Both the position numbers and the translations under genes were made by a program. The notes under the pieces were generated by a model that made no database searches, was not told where the DNA came from, and saw nothing but the letters and a program-made list of their open reading frames with translations. From Membranipora membranacea (Eukaryota > Bryozoa > Gymnolaemata > Cheilostomatida > Membraniporidae): a stretch of DNA of 64,000 bases. The stretch covers positions 1,800,001 through 1,864,000 of the forward strand of contig OU612075.1 in the NCBI GenBank assembly GCA_914767715.1, written 5' to 3'. Positions 50,601-62,600 of this stretch are shown in pieces; within the stretch, counting starts at the first letter, position 1, and each line of letters starts with the position of its first letter.

Positions 50601-53600
50601 CAACCAGACACCAACAATAACCAACTACTGTCTGATGTCTACAGTCAATTTGAAGAAATTTGAAGATCAAATATTTTGAATATAGATAAAGAAGAGGTTT
50701 TTTTTACAAATTTTTACTTCATTTAAACAGTTGAACAAATTTTTTATGCTTTACTATTAAATAAAGCAAGTCCTCACGCCAGAAGCCTTAGTCAAATTCG
50801 TTGTCAACATTGTATGAGTGAATTATTACCTGTATGAATTGTGACAGGGCTATATTGGCGTTTTTTGTCTCCAGAGGTGACTCTTTGTACTTGGTGAATA
50901 TGTGTGTGATGGTCATCCTGATAAAGACTTCCAGCTTCTGTATGAACTGTGAGTCCTTACTAACCACAAACCTCTCAGGTCGAGACATCTGTGTAATAGA
51001 CATAAGGAAATAGACAACATGCCTAACGTTAGTGCAACCTTAGTAAGCGCCTTTTTCAATGTTACAACAGTCAACTGAAAACTAAATCTAAACAGGATTT
51101 ATTTTCCCTGAGAGATGGTTGATCACATGATTGATATTTCCATTTATGGTATGGACAACTTAGAATTTTCTAAACTTTAATACAGTTAAATTATTTCCAA
51201 ATACTAGTTGTATCCATTCTGAGCAGCAAAATCGGCAAAACTTGGAATTATCAACACAACAGTCAGCCTTCTTGTATTATTACGATGCAGTTCATCATAC
51301 ATAGTGACATCCTTTAAATGACTGAGTTCTAGGTGAAAGTCAACGATAAAAGGTCAAATAAAGTGTAAACACAGGTAAGGGATTTCAAACATACCTTGAT
51401 TCTCTTGGTTGATATCAGATATTGTGATATACTCTTAGTGATGAGCTCGAAGAAGAACCATGAGTATTTGAGGAACTTTCCGATGACGAGGAAGTCTGAG
51501 TTCTGTGGCCGCAGTAGAGATGTGAGCTGCTTCACTAACTCCTCATGCACCTGGCCAATCAGGAAAAAATATACTTTATAACAAGTAATCTCATTGATAT
51601 TGTGTTCTATTGAGTACAAAAACTGTCAAGTTCATAATTATGCTGATCATATGAGAGAAAGTTGGTGTCCAAAATGTAATTGTATAAAAATTGGTGCCAT
51701 GTAGAGAGATTTTGTTCCATTGAAAATTGTATTTCACGCAACCAAACTATGGGGATATGCTGTCAGAATTTACATAAATATTTGTCTGTGATAAAAGTTG
51801 ATTCATTGCTTAACCAACCCAGTAAATAAAAACTTGGAAAGCGCTGTAGGTCTGAAGCTTTATTGGATGTGGAGGCAAAGGCTGGAACGCTTATGCTAAC
51901 TTTCAGTTCACCTTAATTCATTAAATTTGTGAATTTTGGCCCTGAAAAAACTTAAGAGAACCGAATTTGCATTCCAACATGATGAGTTCTAATCCAATAT
52001 GTGCAAAATCACAGATATGTGGTTAAATCAAAAAATCAAAACAAATGATAATCAAAATGTGAAAATTTGTGAGTTGTCTGCACGTTGTGAAGACAACTTC
52101 CTCATAGATTAGGCATGTCATGAAATTCAAGCGGAATGCACTGGAAACTAATATTCTAGTCATGCATGCGTCAGCGATAGTACATATTTTGGTAAAGCGT
52201 ATTTTTGTGGAGAGTGATAAAGCAAGTAATATATTCTCTGTAGCTGGCTTTAAATTGGCCATGCACAGTTTTGAAAACTGCTCAATTCTATTATACTACA
52301 CACCCAGGTGGCTTGCTCTAGCTACAATGAAACATTTCATACATGAAGTGACTGCTAAATAAACAGAGTACAACAGTTTGGCTGAGTGATAAAAGCCATT
52401 CATAAGTCAGTGATTAACTAGACATGGGAAGACAATTCTAGGAGTTGAAGAATCTGAATAAAGGAAGACAACTATAACACAACACAGATTTATTACCAAA
52501 AACACAGCAAGAGTTATTGTAAGATCTAGCCTAGAGCTACCCTCTGTACTAACAGAAGTATTGCGCAATCTAAACGCATACCTCCAAAACATAGACTTAA
52601 ATAACTTACAGATTTGATTTTGTGGTTACACAGATGCATGGCGTTGAATGTGTACTTGACATATGACCTCAGGAGTCCGTCCATCTGTCTGTTACACAAC
52701 TCGTGTACTATATGTGCTATCACTCTGTCAACCAATCAAACACAATGTAACATTTCATACGGCCATTGTGATTTGTTGGTTATTTATCATCATATTGTCT
52801 GGCTGTTTGAAAAATATAGGTTCTATAATTTGTAGGCAGTTATCACTCCATTGGGTATGTGAGGCAGCAGACAATTTAGAACAAATTAAAACATGGGAGA
52901 AAGACACATATACCATTTTCATATTGGAGACGTGTAAAGGTTACAAGTTCTGATTTACAGCTTGATTTTCATCACATATATTCCTTCCTTCAGACTTTCC
53001 CATTCAAATATGTCAACTGACTCCAGGAAAGAATATTTCGTGTTCTCAGATGTTATTCAGAAGCGGACCTTACCTGACAGACTCAAAGGCCACGTCATCG
53101 TTTGCAGTGGCAGGCAGAAGTTTGAATAGTTGATTGAGCAATGTGGGTAAAAAGTTTATCACTGTGGTTAGGTTTGCGGCGTGGAGTGCCTGAAAGCAAG
53201 AGAACATTCATTATATACCAAAATGTATCTTAAATAATAAAAAAAATTCAAAACTTGGGAGATAATTTTGCTGTCACTTTAGTATGAAGACTGCCAATTA
53301 TCTTATGGTGATCATTATCCATTAAGTGATCATATCTGTCATAACCAAATCAGTAATGCTGCTTTCTGATTGGTTATTTATTTCTTCCATCTTGTTTCCT
53401 CAACTTTGTCACAACTATCATGAGGTCTAATTATATTATAGTCACAGAACCAAATTCGGTTCAGCTGGTAACAATATTCACATCCAGCTACAACTGAAAG
53501 AGCAAGGTACTGTGAAAGTTGTCTTCTCAATCAATCTAATATACTGGATGGTGATTGGTCATTTGCATGATTCAAGGAGAAGACAATTTGTCACATTAAC

Positions 53601-56600
53601 ATGCCTATGGGTTTAGAGCTAACAGCCATGACAAGACGTGTTACAACCCTAACGCAACAGGATAGATTTTATTACCATGAGTCTTTAGTCAGAAAGGTCA
53701 ACGTTAGTCTCAACTATGAAATATAAACAGGTTCTATTGAGCGCAGAGAGCAGAATTTTTAGCCCTTTTCGGTGCAGGGTAAAAGCGCAAGTGACTTAGC
53801 CTACATTGAAAAACTATGTTTGGTAGGCTTGGAGTTGTCCCCGCTTACCAAAAATGGCTTTTCATTAAAGGCTAACAATGGTTCGTATCTAGAACAATGA
53901 AATGATTGAAAGATAGGGATAGCTAAGGGGTTATATCCCTGAGCCCTTGTGCCGCTGCAGTACTCACATTGACAAGTTTAACATCAGCCTTCAATATTAC
54001 AACACTTCTAACAATAATAATCTCTATGCAAAAAAATAAGTGGGTCTGCTAAAAAGAGGGAATTGTCAACCCTTTGAACAATTGGTCAATTTAAAAAATA
54101 AATGGTTGTATTGATTGATGTATTGAGCTGCCAACCATTGAATGAACAATTTGAGTCACTTTAGCAAGGAACGCCTTCTCCCTGAGGGGAGTTCGTTGGT
54201 TGGAGGTAATCATTCACAACATCACTTGTAAAACATAGGATCTGTGTATTGATTGAGGACTAGCTTATGTTTTATGAATTGGACTGAACAATCATACTGA
54301 GCAATGTTCTGGCACACTAAGTGATAAATTGGGTCTATGAATCTCAGTGATGACGATCAGTCAGTATGGGGAGTTTTGTTCCGCTAAAAATCATTTGAAA
54401 GGAGTCGTGGATATTGTATGGGAATGAGAAACAAGGCTGCTATTCGAGACAGTAACCTGATAGGTCAGAATCAACACTACAATACTCATCAGTGTAGAAA
54501 TAGTTATTTCAGGTTTTAGTCTGAGAAGTCCAGATGTTCATAGGTATGAGTATGAGTACACAATACAATGTATGCTCAAAATGCCGCAAATTTCACAATG
54601 CTTAAACATTCAGGCAAGAAACATCACTCAGTCTCATGCGATGCTGAAAAACTGGCCACTGCGTGGCTTGGTTAGTATGGCCAAGATTCATTTTTCAAGT
54701 TATTTCCCTCGTTTACCAAGAAAGTAATTTCAGATAAGCAGCACCATCAATGACCTAGAATTTCCGTACGCTTAGTGCAGCAAGCTCAGCGCAACAGCTC
54801 ATGTGCTGTACATGAACGAATTGTCCCTTCAAATGACCTTCAGAAAAGGTCAAGGATTAAAAAAATTTGATGGACAGATACCCCTACTCAGATTTATGAC
54901 ACTGTTGATTTGAGAGCGATGTGTTTGTGATTGTTACCTTTATAGAACTTTTCAGTTCTGGCTCATGGATATTGGAATATCCATTAATGACAGCCTAGTG
55001 ACAATAACAACAGCAGATAATTCAGTGACATCATTAAAAAAGATATCCTAATTCTTACAATAAAATGTCCTAAACCAACAATTAGTAACCTTACTCCTTT
55101 CATGCAAAAACACCATATCATCAATTTTTTTAGACACATATAGAGACAAGAAAGTTATTGTTGGTTGGAAAATTAACCCAAACATATACCCCCAAGACCT
55201 GGCAATGTTACAGTGCATCGACATTATGCAATATGCGCGGTGCATCACTAAGACACATGTGCATGCAATCTAGACCGAGAAAATATACACCCATACAATG
55301 GTTTTTTCTCAGAGTCAGACATAGGATTTCACAAGACTTTGGTAGAGTCGGCCACAAAGACCGATTCAATAAGACCACAGCAAGTTAAAGAGAATTAACG
55401 CAGCATGTCAGATGGGTATGGGATCGGGAAGACAGACATTCCCCATGTTTCTCGCTGCCCACATCTAATTCAAAAATTCTATAACATTGACTTATTGAAC
55501 TTTTTCGCAAGAGAGTTGATTGTGAATGATTTTAAACAGGAGGCCTCCATGGCTGACAACGGCCAAAAAGATAGTAAAAACACCATAAAAACCTTCCGCT
55601 TTAGATTGAGAAAGAGTTAACATCAGCATTGGAATGCACACAATGAGAAACATTGGGGTCCGTCCTACCTGTCCTAATTCCCCTCCTCATGCCTCAGTCT
55701 AATTTGCTGTGGTCCTAAGGCCAATTCTAATATTGGAGAGCAGAGTTTTAGCTAGTGCCTTGTTACCTTTATGGAGTTTCTGAGTTCGGGCTCATGGATA
55801 TTAGAGTATCCATTGATGGCAGCCTTAAACAACGAGGGTTATTATTACTGTGCAAACATTCAATATTATGACAAAGATTATGTGCTATCACGCAGCCAAA
55901 GCAACTTTTTGATATTTCATCCGAATCTTACTTAAATAATTGAAAACTTGAGTGAAATTCAAAAAATTGTGGCTATGTGATTGTTTTGTAACCCTACAGG
56001 ATTGTTACTCATTAGTGCCTGGTTTTAAATATAAATTTAAGACGGCAGTAGAAGTTGTCCTCTTATTATTTGTAAGAGGACAACTCCTTATAGATTCTGG
56101 CTATTAGGTTCGGAGCAACAATGTAAAAGCCAATTTTATCCTGTGGGTTACTAATTGTGTTAAACATGACACAGTGTGCTGAATAATGTTCGAACTCCAC
56201 ATAGATGCAACTATGTGGCACATAAACCTAATTTAATGTCCACTTAAGATACAAAAAATTCAGTTTAAAATATCAAAGTACGGTAGTAAGCCTATAATAT
56301 GTAGGTCAAATCGCATAAAAATTAAATTGTGTAGAAGAGTGATTGATCATTTTCGGTTTCATATTAAAAAATGCTATGCCATTTGCATAACCTGAACCCG
56401 AACAGGACAATTCCAATGCAATTTGATGGTACTGTTTAAATTGCTACACTAGGTTGGATAAACTGGACAACTTACAGCTAGAAACACTATGGAAACCGGG
56501 GATAATGAAAAGCATTCTGAGAAATGAGAAAGCCGATCAAGTACATGATAATTTCACAGAAATCGAAACTTAAAACTCATATCAAAAACCAAAACTCACA

Positions 56601-59600
56601 TAAAGACCCTAAGTCCGAATAATGTACACCAATAATATAGCCCACACTGTGTGCAGCAGTATAGTTTTGGACAAGTTATGCTACTAGTGTGTTACGGTAA
56701 GTGTTTGACGGTACGTGTTTGACAGTGAGTGCATTTAGGTTTGTGTATTGAAGACAATAAGTAGTTAGTAGACTGACTCAGTGCATTGGTTGGTATTAAA
56801 GACTACCCAAAGACTAATGCTTGTTATAGTCAGACAGTTACTTATGATAAAGTTATATCAGATTTTCATGGCAAAAAATTCAATGCTCTACTTGGCATGA
56901 ACTATTGATGGTGGAAAGAGTGTCTCCCATAAGGAAAGGTAACTCTCATTCTCCGCGTTATGGTGTCACTATGCAATTCTGCCATAATAACTTTACCACA
57001 AGTAACTGCCTGACTATAACATGCATTGGTCTTTGGGTAGTCTCTGAGTATTATATAGTATAGTACTGTATTGTATTGTATTATGTAAGATAATACTAAC
57101 CTTGAGCATATTCTTTGCTTCCATCTCATTAGGAAGCGTCGGTGTATCTTGTACTTTCTGGCAGTGAGTAAAGAAGTTGTGTAAGTGCTGGTCCTGAGAA
57201 TGAAAGATAACATCAATGTATGTATCCAAACTCTAAGAAACTTGGACCAACATGCTCCATTATAAGATCAAGGAGGAACGAGGAGTGGTAACTAAGCTTT
57301 TCACCCTTTCCTTCCTACATTTTTACTCCTTGATAAGATAATTCTATTGAACTATTTTAGTTGTTTCTTGTTCTGACAAATAGCTGACTGGAAGTAGATG
57401 GCCTGCTCGAACTCTTTCGGGCTGGCTGTTTTACCCATATCACGACCAGATATGGTTGATAATTATATGCACTAGTACTTAACACAACAGCTCAATTTCA
57501 ACCCACATTGGTGTAAATCGTAGACTGTAGTTTCATTCTGAGTTTGAATAGCCCTTTCCCTCCGTCGTGCCATTTCACATCTGGTACACTGTTTCTGTGC
57601 AGAGCTGGGTTCTCATGCTGTAGATAGTTTGGAGCTAATATTCCAGCTATAGGCAAAATATGATCTCCATCGCACACTCTGTAAAAATAAACAATACTCT
57701 ACTCAATGCTCTACATCAGCCATATCCATCAATTTATAACATTTCTCTCTGAGACAATGCAGATATTGTTAACCAGAAAAGCAACATAGTCAAATTTGTG
57801 TGGGAGTCACGGGAAAATTAGAATCACCCAAATTTTAAAATAAAACATCTTAGCTCCAAGTGAAGTTAGCAATGTCATATGAATTTGATCAGAAAGAAAA
57901 CAAATTTGGCTAATATACCTCGTTGACAAGTCCAATTGCATTTCTAAGCTTATTATCTACTAAAGAAAATACTTTCTAGCAGCAAAAAGCTAACTCATTT
58001 CAACTAGAGGTTGTTTTAATGTTTGCAGTTAGCCAACTATTACGGCAAGGTCTTACCGACGCTTATAAATTCCATCAAGTGGACTGAAATATAATTAAGG
58101 TGGGCTCATATACTTGATAATATAATCAAGTCTATTGGTGAACTGTAAAATATTCTAAAGCCAAAATGTTGGATTACATCACATGAACCCTGTGGGGATT
58201 TGACAAATATCCATGGAGAAAATACGATATTCTAACATCAAATATTGTTTTAACAAAATTATAAGGAAGTATGAAGTAAGGAAGTTGATTATAAACAAAG
58301 CATTTCATTTTATTTTGCTTTTTTTACATTTTCTCACTTTAATCATTCAAATCGCCAAAGAAAGTCACAAGATATAAGTTTTTACCTTTTCTGTCTCATG
58401 AGAGGTATCCAGCTGTATCCTATCACAGTGTCTACACCTCCTCTGATACTCTGACGTGACTGCTTAATACTAGACTCACAGCTTACATGGTAAAATGTCA
58501 TCAGAAGATGGTGCTTCTCGGTTATCTCACAAGGGAGACAAATCTTAATTTCCTCATAGAAATCTGGCGACTGAACGTGATGCACGACGGCACAAGAAGC
58601 TACAGATGTGAACACACTACAACGTGGCTTACTGTATATACACTACAAATAAACAAGGATAATACGTACATATGGTATATATATGTGGTATATATATGTG
58701 GTATATATATGTGGTATATATATGTGGTATATATATGTGGTATATATATGTGGTATATATATGTGGTATATATATACCATATACCATATATGGTATTGTA
58801 CACTATGATACAAATTCACAATTACTTTACTGCTTGTGGAAATTAAACTGAAAAAGAGTCCACCTAAAAAATAAATATCAATGTCTCAAACTCGCTGATT
58901 GGGCAGAGCAGCAGCCTAGAATCATGACAAGTGACATTGAAAATACAACAACAGTTTATCTTCAATCAGTATGAAAAGCATTAAAATTATAAAAAACACA
59001 TCCCATTCAACATCAAAAGTTGCTTTTTGTTGATTATTGGAACTTGATACTTGGTACTGCCAAGTAAAATTTTCAATTTCAATTTATTTTGTTTGGTAAA
59101 CAATTAAAATCCAGTATAATATAATAGGTGATTACCTTTAGAGGAACAGCACCATCATCATCAGAGTCTCTAATCTCTACACATACAGCTATGTTACGTG
59201 CCTAAAATTATAATCAATCAATAAAGAAAAAGTAACAGATATTATAGTGATAGTCTTTTGAGTTATGCCTCCTCGTAAAATGAGCACATAACCACATCAA
59301 TTTGTGATTGTATGTCATCGGTAAGTTTTCAATATGAGTAACTTCATTGGTACAATTGGGTTGGCAAAGTTTCAATAAATTAATATGGTAACGCAAGCAA
59401 AATCTTATCTCTACCCCACATTTGTTATGCTGGCAATGTAACTCAACCAGACACAGATATAATAACCTGAGAGCAGGCAGACACCACTTAAAAAAATATC
59501 AATGCACTAACTCAGCGACACATACCTTGATATTTTTGATGTTGTCACACTTGACGCTCTTAGGATAGACATACAGATGGTTTCTGTATACAGAGTAAGG

Positions 59601-62600
59601 CAGTGCAGAGTCCGGGAGTCCTGTAGTAAACTGTTCTACTTCCAATACAGGCTTACGGTCCATCTTAAGAGGGAAGGGTTTTACTACATCCAGAGATGGA
59701 GTCAGGATACCTGAAAATAAAGGTGGGTTAGATTGAGAATATTTTGATACTATGCGTATTTATTGCCTCTAAGACATGGTCTGTTATTGTTGGGAGCACT
59801 ACTGGCGACAAGTAAGCTGGAATGAGGATATGTCATAGGTCATCATATGATTAGATGTCGAATATCAGTAAGCAAAGCATTGGATGACCAGAAGCAACAT
59901 GTATCTTCCAAGTAAAAGATTCTAACTATTCGGAGTGTAAGTTGGCTGTCGATAGCTTTCGATGATGACATTATAGAATTTCCGTGTTAGTCTTGACTGT
60001 GGAAATTCATTGATGCTATATGAGTAACTATCAACCTAAAGACGAAGGCAAGAAATTTATACACTGGTTGATAGATGCATTGCAGTTTTGTTGCCGTCAT
60101 GGTAGAAAGACATTCTGTAGGCTGCATTAATATGTGAGTGTGGTTAGGTTAGGATGATATGGCGAGGATACAACAAAAGCTCAGTTTCCTAAATTTAAAC
60201 ATCTGCAAACCCAACAGAAAAAGCCACCATGTGCAGCAATGTAACATCTTATATCACCCATGAATTGACATGAACTCAATAACGACTCCAAAATCTTGAG
60301 TGTCCGAGATATTGATGGCATGTTTGTTGTGCCCTTGACACATACCCCAAACAGCTTAATGCACCTTTGCAAAACTTTCAAATGATCTTGCAACAGCACT
60401 CCAACATTTTACTAGCCTTAGGTCTCAGCGGGCTTTTTCAAATAATTGGGGAAACTTTGCTGTCAAATGCAGCAAGTGCCCCAAAATCATTGAAAACAGC
60501 TGACCGAGTACTTAGGCTAACAAGTTAAAGAACATATAACAATAAAAGCAGTAGCACACATAATATACATTCCGGAGGGTATAATAATATCAACACAAGG
60601 ATGCATGGTTACCTCGATCCTTGGCATCGGCTGTCGAAAGGGTTAAAAACATGGTTATTTATTTTGTAATATAAAACGATAGGTCATCAGTCATGGTCAG
60701 TATGTTCGTGAATTTCCAATCTAGGAATATTGACAGATATCAATTCCATATTCAGGACTTATAGTCTCCGCGCAGCTCTTACTTGAAGGTTTAATCAGTC
60801 ACTACTTCAGTGACATTTTATTATCAATTGTCCCGAAACTTGCAAGCTGAGAAGCATGTGCTAAAAAGCAACCGATTCATTACAAAACATGGACTAGTAT
60901 GCAACCGGTAATAAAGTATTCTGGCATCCCCATGGAGATACCGCCAATGCTAACACTAAGTCGGACTGAAAACAACAGGGAATTCTAGGTTAGAGTTGCA
61001 TTACGAGAATGTGGTTGACACCCACCTTCCATTTTATCTCTGTTAGTGTACATATCCAGCACCAGTTGTAGAGTGGCAGGTATAGCCACCAGTTTTGACA
61101 CTTTGTCTTGTCTGTTTAAATCTGACAGGTGCTTGATTATATCATCCTCACTGAGGCGTGACGACTCCTGTCGATAAAGTGACAGGTTACCAGCTGTCAG
61201 GTCGAGAGCTGTCGAGCTGCCTGAACTCCTACACAAGGGTCTGGAGGAAAGAGAGAAATGTGAGAGTAATTTTAGGAATTATTGTAATATAATTCAATTG
61301 GATGGAATGCTTTAGTCCTCATCAAACACACTCTCATGTTTGATAGCAGAATCCCTCGGGAATACCAACCAGTTTTAATAATTTTAGTTATTTACTCTCA
61401 AAAGTGTCACTTCATCAAGTACTTGAGAGTTATTAAAGTGAGAAACTGGTGAATTGGCATTGCGGTGATCAAGACACTGGTGCAAGAAATTAGATACCCG
61501 GCAATAAAAAAATAATAACAAATGAAATCTTCAACTAGGATTGCTTACTTGGCAGCCCAGGCGAAGGGCATCCTATAGTGACCTATATACTGTGAGTACT
61601 GTCTCATCTGCCTGTGTACTTTAGAAGCAGTTTTATAGTCGTCTCCCTTGAGATAAGGTTCGACTGCTGCCGACACGCCTCCCTGTAGTACCTTCTCTAC
61701 TAAGATCACTATATATAGATCAGTATGTAGACTGTTCACACTGAATAACAGCTGTACAAAACAAGAAACATTAAAATATGATAGTTGGTATAGATTGTAT
61801 ACAGATAACTATTAGAATGGTGGTGTTTAAAATGTTTTCAGAGTAGCTAAGTTTACTCATGATTACATACGCATATGGTATCAGACTCTGCTAACAAACC
61901 TTCTGAGTTGTGCATTAAATACAAAACTGGCAAAAACCTCTCTGATCATATCTCAATCTGAATGAACTGTTCAAAACTCTGAATTCAGGAGTTGTTTCCT
62001 CTTTTCAACAGCGAGATAACTTCTTTTGAGCGCTTTTAGCAGAGGAAAATAGCTACCCTATAGTTACACTGTTTCTTGTTTGCTTATTTCGTGACAAACA
62101 CCTGTGTCATCAATATGATCAGGAGAGATGTTCATTTGTCTCCGTAGACAAAGACTTAGCTGTTGGAAACAAAAATATACCGACTACATTTGTCCCACCT
62201 TACCTTTCCGGGCCTGGTGAGCCATTTCTCGTTCTGTACTCTTATTTTAGGGGAGGTAGTTTTACCCTGTATAGAGTTGAGCATATCGTGTCCCATCACA
62301 AGCTCATCTGGTATCATCTTCCACACTGTGTCACTGTTACAGTCTAGGTAGACATTCTCTGATACTTTACGTCCCTCTCTAGCATCGTACAGAGCAAACG
62401 TGAGGAAAAACGGCTCAGGCTACAAAAGAAGAACATTAACGATAAAGGAAAGGAAATGATGTTTATCTGGTTCTCACAGGAAAATTGAAAAGGTTTTCAT
62501 GCACATGTTTTTTTCCTCTGTATTGGTTACATATATTGTACTACCCCACACAAGCCACCTGAGCTTAAGGGGGCCCGTTAAATAGGGCGGTCAAATAAGA

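Noticed and set aside
58487-58846. 119-codon plus-strand open frame with repeated [12 protein letters not shown]
   Set aside because: It is the antisense of DOCK exon 8 running into the GTATATATATGTG minisatellite.
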